A stretch of 64,000 nt of DNA, taken from contig JAKMFW010000093.1 in the NCBI GenBank assembly GCA_022425325.1, forward strand, positions 35,588 to 99,587, read 5' to 3'. Below the pieces are notes generated by a model. That model did not search any database, was not told the DNA's origin, and worked only from the letters and a program-made list of their open reading frames with translations. This document shows positions 23,586 through 32,867 of this stretch, in pieces. Numbering within the stretch: position 1 is the stretch's first letter; every line of letters starts with the position of its first letter. Made by a program: the position numbers and the translations under genes. This DNA is from Acidimicrobiales bacterium. GTDB taxonomy: Bacteria; Actinomycetota; Acidimicrobiia; Acidimicrobiales; Aldehydirespiratoraceae.

Positions 23586-26047
23586 TGACCGCCGTCGAGA
23601 ACGAGAAGTCCACGGTCACCGTCACCCTCAACGGTGTCGAGATCGAGGCCAACCCGGGCGAACTGCTCATCGATGCCGCCGAGCGTCACGGCACCTACAT
23701 CCCACGGTTCTGCTACCACTCGCGCATGAAGCCGGTCGGCATGTGCCGGATGTGCCTGGTCGAGGTCGACTCGGGCCGTGGTCCGGCCCTGCAGCCGAGC
23801 TGCATGATCCCGGCCGGCGAGGGCATGACCGTCGACACCGAGTCCGAGGCCACCAAGAAGGCCCAGGATGGGGTGCTCGAGTTCCTTCTCATCAACCACC
23901 CGCTCGACTGCCCGGTGTGCGACAAGGGTGGCGAATGCCCGTTGCAGGATCAGACCGTGGCCTTCGGCCCTGGCGAGTCCCGCTTCGTCGAGGAGAAGCG
24001 GCACTACGAGAAGCCGATCCCGATCAGCGACACCGTCTACCTCGACCGCGAGCGCTGCATTCTCTGTGATCGCTGCACTCGCTTTGCCGACGATGTTGCC
24101 GGCGACACGCTGATCCACTTCATGGACCGGGGCAACAGCACCCAGGTCAACACGTTCCCTGATGAGCCGTTCGCCTCGTACTTCTCGGGAAATACGGTGC
24201 AGATCTGCCCGGTCGGTGCGCTCACCGCCAAGCCGTACCGATTCAAGGCCCGTCCGTGGGATCTCGAGGAGACGATCTCCACGGCGTGGATCGACTCGGT
24301 CGGTTCTCGTGTCACCGTCCAGTCGAGCCGTAACCAGGTCCTGCGCCTGCTCGGTGTCGACGCCGACAGCGTCAACTGGGGTTGGCTCTCCGACAAGGAG
24401 CGCTTCGGCTTCGAGGCTCTCAACAGCGAGGACCGTCTCACCGCCCCGATGGTCCGTGTCGATGGTCGCCTTGAGGCCACCGGCTGGGCCCCCGCTCTCG
24501 CTGCGGCCACCGATGCCTTGCGAGATGTCGACCCGGCCCGCATTGGCGTGATCGGTGGCGCCCGTCTCACCAACGAGTCGCAGTACGCCTGGACCAAGCT
24601 CGCCAAGGGCGTGCTCGGCACCGACCATGTCGATGCGCAGCTCAGCGACGGCCTTCCGGCCGAGGCGGTGTTGGGTCTGCCTCGCGCCACGATCAACCAG
24701 GCCTGCACCCCGGGCGGCACCGTCATCCTCGTCGGTCCCGACCCCAAGGAAGACCTCGGGGCGCTGTTCCTTCGCCTGCGTCACGCCGTCGTCAACGACG
24801 GCACCACACTGATCGAGTTGACCCCGACCCGCACCGGTCTCAGCACGATCGCTGCCCACTCGTTGCACCCGAAGCCGGGCGAGGTTGACCTCCTGGCCGC
24901 TGCGCTCGTCGACGCCGTATCGGGCGACGCCCGCGATGCTGCCGGTGTGCCGGCCGACGCCATCGCCGCTGCGGCTGCTGCGATCTCGGGTCCGGTCACG
25001 GTGGTCCTCGGCCGGGCCTCGGTCGCCGAGTCGGCGGTGGTCACCGTCGATGCAGCCATCGCCCTCAACCGACTCGAAGGCGTCGGTTTCTTGTCGGCGC
25101 TGCGTCGCGGCAATGTGCACGGCGCCCTCGACATGGGTATGGCCCCGGGCCTGCTCCCCGGCCGAGTGCCGCTGAGCGCCGGTTGCGACGCCTTCGATCA
25201 GGTGCCCACCGGGGTGGGCATGGACACCATCGCCATGCTGGAGGCGGCCGCCTCCGGTGATCTCGACGTGCTCGTCCTGCTCGGCAGCGATCCGCTGAGC
25301 GATGTGCCCGATGCCGACCTGGCCGAGCGTGGCCTCGCCGGTGCCGGCACCGTGATCGCCGTCGAGATGTTGCCCAACGCCTCGACCCTTGCCCACGCCG
25401 ACCTCGTCCTGCCCGCTGCGGCACCGACCGAGGTCGACGGCACCTTCACGAACCTCGAGGGTCGCGTGAGTGTCGCCGAGCAGAAGGTCACCCCTCCGGG
25501 CACCGCCCGCGCCGACTGGATGATCGCCGCCGAACTCGCCCTGCGCCTGGGCGCCGACCTCGGCGTCGAGTCCCCCGAATCGATCCGGGCCGAGATCGCT
25601 GCCGTGTCGCCGGTTCACGCTGAGCTCACCGAGACTGCGCTGGCCGATGGCCGTGTCGAGGGCGTCTTGATCAGTGGCTCGTCGATCGAAGCGCCCACCG
25701 TTTCGGCCTCGACCACCCCGGCCAACGACGCCTACTCCCTGCGGCTCGTCGCCGCTCGCCGCATGTACGACAACGGCACGATGCTGCAGGCCAGCGCCTC
25801 CAGCGCCGGCCTCGCCGCCTCGGTGAAGGTCACGCTCAACCCCGCCGATTTCGAGAAGCTCGGCCTCGACGCCGGCACTGTCGTCAAGGTGATCTCGGGT
25901 CGAGGTGAGCTGATGGCGCCGCTCGCCGCCGACTTCGGTGTCCCCGCTGGATCGGCCATGATTCCGGCGAACGCGCCGGGGTCCAACGCCAACACCCTGA
26001 TCGATGCGTCGGCGTCGTTCACCGACGTTCGGGTGGAACGCGCATGA
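23585..26047 (+). CDS. nuoG: NADH-quinone oxidoreductase subunit G (first complex I)
   Basis: 75-kDa-type subunit, 820 residues. The N-terminal ferredoxin domain has the [2Fe-2S] ligands C43, C54, C57 and C73; H105, C109, C112 and C118 bind N5; C158, C161, C164 and C208 bind N4. The rest is a molybdopterin-oxidoreductase-like domain (about 220-820) without visible cofactor function, as usual. The cysteines of the extra N7 cluster found in E. coli and Thermus are absent: the expected place reads TISTAWIDSVGS. The ATG overlaps the nuoF TGA by one base. Confidence 0.95.
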   Translation: MTAVENEKSTVTVTLNGVEIEANPGELLIDAAERHGTYIPRFCYHSRMKPVGMCRMCLVEVDSGRGPALQPSCMIPAGEGMTVDTESEATKKAQDGVLEFLLINHPLDCPVCDKGGECPLQDQTVAFGPGESRFVEEKRHYEKPIPISDTVYLDRERCILCDRCTRFADDVAGDTLIHFMDRGNSTQVNTFPDEPFASYFSGNTVQICPVGALTAKPYRFKARPWDLEETISTAWIDSVGSRVTVQSSRNQVLRLLGVDADSVNWGWLSDKERFGFEALNSEDRLTAPMVRVDGRLEATGWAPALAAATDALRDVDPARIGVIGGARLTNESQYAWTKLAKGVLGTDHVDAQLSDGLPAEAVLGLPRATINQACTPGGTVILVGPDPKEDLGALFLRLRHAVVNDGTTLIELTPTRTGLSTIAAHSLHPKPGEVDLLAAALVDAVSGDARDAAGVPADAIAAAAAAISGPVTVVLGRASVAESAVVTVDAAIALNRLEGVGFLSALRRGNVHGALDMGMAPGLLPGRVPLSAGCDAFDQVPTGVGMDTIAMLEAAASGDLDVLVLLGSDPLSDVPDADLAERGLAGAGTVIAVEMLPNASTLAHADLVLPAAAPTEVDGTFTNLEGRVSVAEQKVTPPGTARADWMIAAELALRLGADLGVESPESIRAEIAAVSPVHAELTETALADGRVEGVLISGSSIEAPTVSASTTPANDAYSLRLVAARRMYDNGTMLQASASSAGLAASVKVTLNPADFEKLGLDAGTVVKVISGRGELMAPLAADFGVPAGSAMIPANAPGSNANTLIDASASFTDVRVERA

Positions 26048-27291
26048 TGTTTGCTCAAGACCCGCTCTACGCCGGCGACTGGCTCGGTGATGCGCTGATC
26101 ACCGGCCTCAAGGTGCTGGTCGCGTTTGCGTTCTTGCTCGTCGCAGTGATGCTCAACATCTGGTTCCTGCGCAAGGTCATCTCCGACTTCCAGAACCGCA
26201 TCGGCCCGAACACGGCTGGCCGGTGGGGCATTCTCCAGAGCCTGGCCGACGGCATCAAGCTGTTCTTCAAGGAAGATCTGATCCCCGACAATTCGGATCG
26301 CTTCGCTTTCAAGCTGGCGCCGTACCTGTCGCTCGTCCCCGCCTTCCTCGTCTTCGCGATCATCCCGATCGGCGGCGACTTCAACGGCGACGACGGCGAC
26401 GGTGTCGTCAGCATCTTCGGTCACGACACACTCCTCCAAGTCGCCGACCCGCCCGTCGGTGTCCTGTGGTTCCTCGCCATGTCGTCGCTTGCGATCTATG
26501 GCGTGATGCTCGCCGGCTGGAGTTCGGGCTCGAAGTACCCGCTCATCGGCTCCGTGCGGGCGTCGGCCCAGATGGTGTCCTACGAAGCGGCCCTCGGCCT
26601 CGCCCTTGCGTCGGTGCTGCTCGTGTCGGGAACCTTGTCCACCCATGCCATGGTCATCGACCAGTCGGGTGAGGGCCCTGCGTTCTTCGGGATCGAGAAC
26701 ATCCTCCCGGCCTGGTACCTCCTGCCGGTCGGCATCGTGCCCTTCGTCGTCTTCATCATCGCCGGCACGGCCGAACTCAACCATCCTCCGTTCGACCTCG
26801 TCGAAGCCGAACAGGAGATCGTCGGCGGCTTCCACACCGAGTACTCCTCGATCCGGTTCGCACTCTTCTTCCTTGCCGAGTTCATGAACCAGATCACGAT
26901 GGGCGCCCTGCTCGTCACGCTCTTCCTCGGCGGCCCCAACGGCCCGGCGCTCTTCTTCCCTGAAGGCTGGTGGATCGGTGTCTTCTGGTTCTTCGTGAAG
27001 CTGATGGGCTTCTTGTTCCTGCTCGTCTGGGTGCGAGCCACCTTGCCCCGCTTCCGCTACGACCAGCTCATGGACTTCGGCTGGAAGCTGTTGATCCCGC
27101 TGTCGCTCGGTTGGTTCATCCTGCTGGCGTTCATTCAGATCGGCCGTGACGAGGACTGGAGCACCGCCCAGTTCGTCGGGCTCGGTGTGGGTCTTGCGGC
27201 CGCCTTCGTGGCCCTCGCCGGCATGTTGACCCTTGCGATCCGCAACGCCCGCAACGAGCGCATCGAAGAGATGGAGGATGCCCATGGCTGA
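26044..27291 (+). CDS. nuoH: NADH-quinone oxidoreductase subunit H (first complex I)
   Basis: Membrane subunit that forms the roof of the quinone tunnel. 415 residues with at least eight hydrophobic helices. Signatures include QNRIGPNTAGRWGILQSLADGIKLFF, the acidic loop AELNHPPFDLVEAEQEIVGG-like region (written here as two parts: AELNHPPFDL then VEAEQEIVGG), and WVRATLPRFRYDQLM. A C-terminal helix and charged tail of roughly 70 residues go beyond the E. coli length. It overlaps nuoG by 4 bp and nuoI by 8 bp. Confidence 0.95.
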   Translation: MMFAQDPLYAGDWLGDALITGLKVLVAFAFLLVAVMLNIWFLRKVISDFQNRIGPNTAGRWGILQSLADGIKLFFKEDLIPDNSDRFAFKLAPYLSLVPAFLVFAIIPIGGDFNGDDGDGVVSIFGHDTLLQVADPPVGVLWFLAMSSLAIYGVMLAGWSSGSKYPLIGSVRASAQMVSYEAALGLALASVLLVSGTLSTHAMVIDQSGEGPAFFGIENILPAWYLLPVGIVPFVVFIIAGTAELNHPPFDLVEAEQEIVGGFHTEYSSIRFALFFLAEFMNQITMGALLVTLFLGGPNGPALFFPEGWWIGVFWFFVKLMGFLFLLVWVRATLPRFRYDQLMDFGWKLLIPLSLGWFILLAFIQIGRDEDWSTAQFVGLGVGLAAAFVALAGMLTLAIRNARNERIEEMEDAHG

Positions 27292-27964
27292 CGGTTCCTA
27301 CCTCAAGGGCTTCGGCGTCACGTTCAAGAAGCTCTTCGAAGACCGTGTGACCGGCGATTACCGCGGTGGCAAGGGCCTCGAGAAGGGCAAGCCCGACGAG
27401 AAGCGCCCCAAGGCCGATCGACTCCACGGCCGCCATGTCCTCAACCGGTACGAGGACGGTATGGAGAAGTGCATCGGCTGTGAGCTGTGTGCCGGCGTGT
27501 GTCCTGCGAAGTGCATCTATGTGCGCGGCGCCGACAACAACCCCGACGCACCGACCTCGCCGGGGGAGCGCTTCGGCTACGTCTACGAGATCAACTACCT
27601 GCGCTGCATCCACTGCGATCTGTGCGTCGAGGCATGCCCCACGCAGGCCATCACCGAGTCGAAGCTGTTCGAGTTCTCGTTCACCAACCGCAGCGATGCG
27701 ATCTACACCAAGAACGAACTGCTCGTCGGCGACGACGGCAAGCCTCAGCAGCTGCCCTGGGAAGACTGGCGCGACGGCGAGGACACCATGACCTCGGGCT
27801 GGATGCGCGCCACCTCACCGGCCGGTGACCACCGGTATGAAGGCATTGTTCACTGGGCGGGCGAGCTGGGCTACGGCGTGCGCGACCCCGAAACGGGGCA
27901 GAGCGCAGAGGCCGACGACGACGGGGGAGCTCGACCGGCAGCGTCGAGCGTCGAGCATGGCTGA
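27284..27964 (+). CDS. nuoI: NADH-quinone oxidoreductase subunit I (first complex I)
   Basis: 23-kDa-type 2x[4Fe-4S] subunit carrying N6a and N6b. The 226-residue protein has CIGCELCAGVCPAKC and CIHCDLCVEACPTQA. ATG 27284 is chosen because GGAGG (27273-27277) lies six bases upstream; ATG 27278 is also in frame. It overlaps nuoH and nuoJ by 8 bp each. The C-terminal 60 residues after the second cluster are longer than in the second copy. Confidence 0.94.
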   Translation: MADGSYLKGFGVTFKKLFEDRVTGDYRGGKGLEKGKPDEKRPKADRLHGRHVLNRYEDGMEKCIGCELCAGVCPAKCIYVRGADNNPDAPTSPGERFGYVYEINYLRCIHCDLCVEACPTQAITESKLFEFSFTNRSDAIYTKNELLVGDDGKPQQLPWEDWRDGEDTMTSGWMRATSPAGDHRYEGIVHWAGELGYGVRDPETGQSAEADDDGGARPAASSVEHG

Positions 27965-28592
27965 ATTCATCACGTTCTTCTTCGGGGCGGCGGTCATCCT
28001 CGCCGGGGCGATCGGCGTCGTCGTCGCTCGTAACGCCGTGCACTCGGCACTCTTCTTGATCCAGACCCTGCTCGGTGTCGCCGTGATCTTTGTCGTACAG
28101 GAAGCTCACTTCCTCGCGGCGGTACAGATCGTCGTGTACGCCGGTGCCATCGTCATCCTGTTCCTCTTCGTGATCATGTTGCTCGGTGTCGACAAATCCG
28201 AGGATCTCGGTGTCGAACCCATCGCCGGCCAAAAGCCGCTCGCCGTGGTCCTCGGCGCCTCACTGCTGGCCACGGCGATCACGTTCGTGCTCGTCGCCAC
28301 CGACGGCGCCACCGGCGTCGGCTCCGCCGACCCCGAACGTCAACTCGACTCCGGCATCACGGATATCGAACGCATCGGCCGGGTCCTGTTCACCGAGTAC
28401 GCGGTGGCGTTCCAGCTCACCGCCGCCCTGCTCACCATCGGCGTGATCGGTGCCGTCGTGCTCACCCGGTCACTGTCGACGGCCGACCAGCTCGATGATC
28501 TCGAGCCGGCGTCGATGGACCTCCCGTCGCTTGCGCCCGAGGGGGCCAACGACGAACACCATGTCGACACGGTCGAGGAGGATGCATCGTGA
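27957..28592 (+). CDS. nuoJ: NADH-quinone oxidoreductase subunit J (first complex I)
   Basis: Five-helix membrane subunit, 211 residues. The family region VARNAVHSALFLIQTLLGVA is followed by the VQIVVYAGAIVILFLFVIML helix that contains the pi-bulge segment in complex I structures. The acidic C-terminal tail (about 185-211) is an extension. It overlaps nuoI by 8 bp and nuoK by 4 bp. Confidence 0.93.
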   Translation: MAEFITFFFGAAVILAGAIGVVVARNAVHSALFLIQTLLGVAVIFVVQEAHFLAAVQIVVYAGAIVILFLFVIMLLGVDKSEDLGVEPIAGQKPLAVVLGASLLATAITFVLVATDGATGVGSADPERQLDSGITDIERIGRVLFTEYAVAFQLTAALLTIGVIGAVVLTRSLSTADQLDDLEPASMDLPSLAPEGANDEHHVDTVEEDAS

Positions 28593-28909
28593 TCCTCGCC
28601 GAGCTTGCGCTCACCCCGCCCTACTACCTCGTGCTGTCGGCCCTGATGTTCGCCATCGGTGCGACGGGCCTGTTGATCCGCCGCAACCCGCTGGTGATGT
28701 TCATGTGTGTCGAGTTGATGCTCAACGGCGTGAACATCTCCTTCGTCGCCTTCGGCGCCGATCTCAACGATGTGGGTGGCCAGATCTCCGTGTTCTTCGT
28801 TCTCGTGGTCGCTGCGGTGGAGGTTGTCGTCGGCCTCGCCCTGGTGGTCGCGATCAACCGTCGTCGCGCCGACGCCACCGCCGACGACGTGTCGCTCTTG
28901 AGGGGATGA
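28589..28909 (+). CDS. nuoK: NADH-quinone oxidoreductase subunit K (first complex I)
   Basis: MrpC-like proton-channel subunit, 106 residues and three hydrophobic helices. The helix-2 glutamate lies in MFMCVELMLNGVN and the helix-3 glutamate in VVAAVEVVVGLA, both positions needed for proton transfer in the E. coli enzyme. GTG 28589 overlaps the nuoJ stop (GTGA). Confidence 0.94.
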   Translation: MILAELALTPPYYLVLSALMFAIGATGLLIRRNPLVMFMCVELMLNGVNISFVAFGADLNDVGGQISVFFVLVVAAVEVVVGLALVVAINRRRADATADDVSLLRG

Positions 28910-28917
28910 GCTGACCT

Positions 28918-31221
28918 GTGTTGCTTGATCTTGCATTTCTGATTCCGGCGTTCCCGCTGCTCGGGTTCCTCGTGATCCTCGTGGCCGGCCGTCGGCTCGG
29001 TGAGCCCGGTGCCGGCTGGGTCGCCACGATGGCGATGGGTGGGTCGTTCGCGGCCGCCGCTGCCGTGTTCCTCGGTCTCCTCGGCGAGGACGCCGACGAA
29101 CGGCGTCACGTCCAGACCCTGTGGGAGTGGGTGCCGGTCGGCGACTTCTCCGTCGACATCGGCTTCCTCGTCGATCCGCTGTCGATCACGATGACCCTGT
29201 TCATCACCGGTGTCGGTGCGCTGATCCATCTCTACTCGATCGGGTACATGCACGGTGATGAGAACTTCTCGAAGTTCTTCCTCTACCTGAACCTGTTCGC
29301 CTTCTCGATGCTGATGCTCGTGCTCGGCGACAACCTGCTCCTCACCTTCCTCGGCTGGGAGGGCGTGGGCGCCTGTTCGTACTTCCTCATCTCGTTCTGG
29401 TTCACCGAGGAGGCCAACGCCACCGCCGGCAAGAAGGCCTTCGTGACCAACCGCATCGGCGACTGGGGTTTCATGGTCGCCACCTTCCTGATCTTCGTGA
29501 CGATCGGTTCGATCGAGTACGTCGACATCATCGGGAACGCCGAGGGTGGCCTCATCAGCGAGAGCACCGCCACCTGGATCACCGTCCTGTTGCTGATCGG
29601 CGCCGCCGGCAAGTCAGCCCAGTTCCCGCTCTATCTGTGGCTGCCGGACGCGATGGCCGGCCCGACTCCGGTCTCCGCGCTCATCCACGCCGCCACCATG
29701 GTGACGTCGGGCATCTACCTGCTCACTCGGGTCAACCCGGTGTTGGCCGAGGCTGCCTCGTGGTCCACCGACCTGATCGCGTGGGTGGGTGCGCTCACGG
29801 CATTGTTCGCCGCCACCATCGCCGTCGCCCAGAACGACATCAAGAAGGTGTTGGCGTACTCGACGGTCAGCCAGCTCGGCTACATGTTCCTGGCTGTCGG
29901 CATCGGCGCCTACATCGCCGCCATCTTCCACATGATCACCCACGCCTTCTTCAAGGCGCTGCTGTTCCTCGGTTCGGGATCTGTCATCCACGGCATGCAT
30001 CACGACCAGGACATGCGTCATTACGGCGGCCTGCAGAAGCTGATGCCGATCACCTCGGCCACCTTCATCGTCGGCTGGCTCGCAATCGCCGGCGTGCCGC
30101 CGTTCTCGGGCTTCTGGTCGAAAGACGAAATCCTGGCCTACGCCTACGACGTCAACCCGGTGTTGTGGGTCATCGGTCTGCTCACGGCGTTGCTCACGGC
30201 GTTCTACATGAGCCGGCAGGTCTTCATGACCTTCTTCGGCGAGTACCGCTACGCCGACGTCCGCCCCGAGGAGATCTCCGAGATCTGGGGCAACCGTGTC
30301 GCCACCGCGGAGGCTGCTGTGGCCGAGGCCGACGCTGGCATCGGCGCCGCCGAAGAGGGCGTCGTGAAGGCCCAGGAGAAGCTCGACAAGGCCGCCGAGA
30401 AGCTCGAACAGCGCGAAGCCGAACTGGCCGAGGTCGACGAGTCCGACGACAAGGCCGTCGACAAGGCCACCAAGAACCTCGAGAAGGCCAAGGACGGCGT
30501 CGTCAAGGCCCAGGAGGCCGTCGATGAGGTCACCGTGTCGGTCGACGCCGCCCGCGCCGAGGTCGACGCGGCCCGTGCGCATGTCGAGACGGTGCTCGCT
30601 GCCGCGGCAAGCGCAGGCGACGACCTCGAGGGGATCAGTGACGACGATCTGCCCGCAGCGGTCAAGGAACGTCGTGAATTCCATCCCCACGAGTCGCCGT
30701 GGCAGATGACGGTTCCGCTCATTCTGCTCTCGGGCGCGGCGGTCATCGCCGGCGTGATGAACCTTCCGTTCAGCAAGGACCTCCACTTCCTCGAGAAATG
30801 GTTGGAACCCACGCTGTACGGAAACAAGCACAAGCTCGGCCTCTCCGGCGGTGAGCTGTGGATCCTGGCGATCGTCGCCGTCGTCATCGGAGCGGTCGGC
30901 ATCGCCGCAGCGGTCGCGATCTATCTCCAGAAGCGCATCCCGGCCGAGAAGGTCGAGTTGCCCATTCTGGCCCGGGGCTGGCGCTACGACGAAGCGGTCA
31001 GCGATTTCATGGGCGGACCCGGCCGCAAAGGCTTCGACCTGGTGGCCTGGTTCGACGCCACGATCGTCGACGGGATCGTCAACGGCACCGGTCGCCTGGT
31101 GCGCACGGCCGGCGGGGGACTCCGAACCCTGCAGACCGGTCTGGTTCGTAGTTACGCCGCGCTCGTTGCGGTCGGTGCGGTGGGTCTCATCGCGTGGTTC
31201 CTCGTGAGGACGACCTTCTGA
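28918..31221 (+). CDS. nuoL: NADH-quinone oxidoreductase subunit L with a coiled-coil insertion (first complex I)
   Basis: Distal antiporter-like proton pump, 767 residues. Core signatures are LGWEGVGACSYFLISFW, the DAMAGPTPVSALIHAATMV helix, NDIKKVLAYSTVSQLGYM and THAFFKALLFLGSGSVIHGM. Between the helix ending in FFGEYRYADVRPEE and the conserved HPHESPW (His589) lies an insertion of roughly 130 residues; residues about 462-562 are an Ala/Glu/Lys-rich heptad-like stretch that should form a long coiled coil, probably on one membrane face. The second NuoL lacks this. The C-terminal part continues with the helices and lateral arm typical of the subunit. GTG 28918 starts 8 bp after nuoK. Confidence 0.95.
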   Translation: MLLDLAFLIPAFPLLGFLVILVAGRRLGEPGAGWVATMAMGGSFAAAAAVFLGLLGEDADERRHVQTLWEWVPVGDFSVDIGFLVDPLSITMTLFITGVGALIHLYSIGYMHGDENFSKFFLYLNLFAFSMLMLVLGDNLLLTFLGWEGVGACSYFLISFWFTEEANATAGKKAFVTNRIGDWGFMVATFLIFVTIGSIEYVDIIGNAEGGLISESTATWITVLLLIGAAGKSAQFPLYLWLPDAMAGPTPVSALIHAATMVTSGIYLLTRVNPVLAEAASWSTDLIAWVGALTALFAATIAVAQNDIKKVLAYSTVSQLGYMFLAVGIGAYIAAIFHMITHAFFKALLFLGSGSVIHGMHHDQDMRHYGGLQKLMPITSATFIVGWLAIAGVPPFSGFWSKDEILAYAYDVNPVLWVIGLLTALLTAFYMSRQVFMTFFGEYRYADVRPEEISEIWGNRVATAEAAVAEADAGIGAAEEGVVKAQEKLDKAAEKLEQREAELAEVDESDDKAVDKATKNLEKAKDGVVKAQEAVDEVTVSVDAARAEVDAARAHVETVLAAAASAGDDLEGISDDDLPAAVKERREFHPHESPWQMTVPLILLSGAAVIAGVMNLPFSKDLHFLEKWLEPTLYGNKHKLGLSGGELWILAIVAVVIGAVGIAAAVAIYLQKRIPAEKVELPILARGWRYDEAVSDFMGGPGRKGFDLVAWFDATIVDGIVNGTGRLVRTAGGGLRTLQTGLVRSYAALVAVGAVGLIAWFLVRTTF

Positions 31222-32867
31222 TGTCTTCTCTGTTCGCAGCTTCGTCGGCCGACGTGCCGTTCCCGATTCTCAGCGCCCTGGTGGTGACCCCGTTCCTCGG
31301 GGCGCTGCTGATGCTCGTGCTGCCCAACGGTCGGCCCGAGTACTTCAAGCAGGTGGCCTTCCTCGTCAGTGGCGCCGTTGCCGGCATGACCGCCTGGGTC
31401 ATGGTCGAGTTCGACAAGCACACCGCCGACGAGTTCCAGTTCGTCGACTCCGCCGAATGGATCGCCGGTCTCGGCATCTCGTGGACACTGGGGCTCGACG
31501 GCATCTCGCTCTGGTTGGTGGTGCTCACGGCCGCCCTATTCCCGCTCGCCATCCTTGCGATTGAGGCCGAGCACACGCCGAAGGCGTACTACGCCTGGTT
31601 GCTCGTGCTTGAGGCAGGGGTCATGGGCGTGTTCCTCGCCCTCGACCTGTTCGCCTTCTTCGTGTTTTTCGAGATCGTTCTGGTGCCGATGTACTTCCTC
31701 ATCGGCCAGTGGGGTCACGGGGCTCGGGCCTATGCCGCGACCAAGTTCTTCGTGTACACGATGTTCGGGTCGGCGTTCATGCTCGTCGGCATCCTCGCCA
31801 CGGCGTTCCTCACCGCAGCCGAGACCGGCAACGCCGTGTCGTTCGACCTCGTCTACCTCGCCGAGGAACAGGCACTCGCCACCACGACGGCCCGCTGGAT
31901 CTTCCTGAGCTTTGCCGTTGCGTTCGCCGTGAAGGTTCCGCTGTTCCCGGTGCACACCTGGCTGCCCGACGCCCACACCAACGCCCCCACGGCGGGCTCG
32001 GTGATCCTGGCCGGCGTCATGCTCAAGCTCGGCACCTACGGCTTCTTGCGCTTCGGTATCTATCTCTTCCCCGAGGCGTCCGTGTACTTCGCACCGGCGC
32101 TCGTCGCCCTCGGCACGATCGGCATCATCTACGGCGCGATTGCGGCGACGATGCAAAAAGACCTCAAGCGTCTCGTCGCCTACTCCTCGGTTGCCCACCT
32201 CGGCTTCATCGTGATCGGCACCTTCGCCCTCAACACCGAGGGCCTGTCCGGCGGCCTGTTGCAGATGGTCAACCACGGCATCTCGACCGGCGCGCTGTTC
32301 TTGCTCGTCGGTTGGATCTACGACCGTCGCCACACCCGTCTGATCGCCGAGCTCGGTGGCCTCCAGAAGCCGGCGCCGGTCTTCGCGGCCGTCTTCATGG
32401 TCGTGATGTTGAGCTCGATCGGTCTGCCCGGCCTCAATGGCTTCGTCGGGGAGTTCCTCGCACTGCTCGGTGCCTTCGCGGCGCATCGCTGGTGGGCGAT
32501 CGTCGCCGCCACCGGTGTCATCATCGCCGCGCTGTACCTGCTGTGGGCCTACCAGCGGGTCTTCCACGGTCCCGCCGAGGGCGACAACGCCGAGATGAAG
32601 GATCTCACCTGGTCCGAAGGGGCGATCATGGTGCCGTTCCTGGCCGCCATTTTCGTCATGGGCCTGTACCCGGCGCCCGTGCTCGAACGCATGGAGCCTG
32701 CGGTCGACGCCCTGATTGAACACATCGAGGGCAATGTGGAGGACTTTGACGAGGCCGACGCCGACCAGGGAGACGACCTCGACGTCGACGACCTGAAGGG
32801 TCTCGGCAAGAAGAAGGACTCGAAGGCCACCGATGAGTCGGCCTCGGTCGAAGGGGGCGCAGGATGA
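31221..32867 (+). CDS. nuoM: NADH-quinone oxidoreductase subunit M (first complex I)
   Basis: Antiporter-like proton pump, 548 residues and about 14 helices. FFEIVLVPMYFLIGQWG contains the channel glutamate, PVHTWLPDAHTNAPTAGSVI and the following LKLGTYGFLRF carry the half-channel lysine region, and KDLKRLVAYSSVAHLGFI is the central helix. The C-terminal 50 residues form an acidic soluble tail (DFDEADADQGDDLDVDD). The ATG overlaps the nuoL TGA by one base; the end overlaps nuoN by 4 bp. Confidence 0.95.
   Translation: MSSLFAASSADVPFPILSALVVTPFLGALLMLVLPNGRPEYFKQVAFLVSGAVAGMTAWVMVEFDKHTADEFQFVDSAEWIAGLGISWTLGLDGISLWLVVLTAALFPLAILAIEAEHTPKAYYAWLLVLEAGVMGVFLALDLFAFFVFFEIVLVPMYFLIGQWGHGARAYAATKFFVYTMFGSAFMLVGILATAFLTAAETGNAVSFDLVYLAEEQALATTTARWIFLSFAVAFAVKVPLFPVHTWLPDAHTNAPTAGSVILAGVMLKLGTYGFLRFGIYLFPEASVYFAPALVALGTIGIIYGAIAATMQKDLKRLVAYSSVAHLGFIVIGTFALNTEGLSGGLLQMVNHGISTGALFLLVGWIYDRRHTRLIAELGGLQKPAPVFAAVFMVVMLSSIGLPGLNGFVGEFLALLGAFAAHRWWAIVAATGVIIAALYLLWAYQRVFHGPAEGDNAEMKDLTWSEGAIMVPFLAAIFVMGLYPAPVLERMEPAVDALIEHIEGNVEDFDEADADQGDDLDVDDLKGLGKKKDSKATDESASVEGGAG

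Noticed and set aside
23498..25618. 706-codon minus-strand frame opposite nuoG
   Set aside because: Compositionally biased translation with no domain pattern; nuoG on the plus strand is certain.
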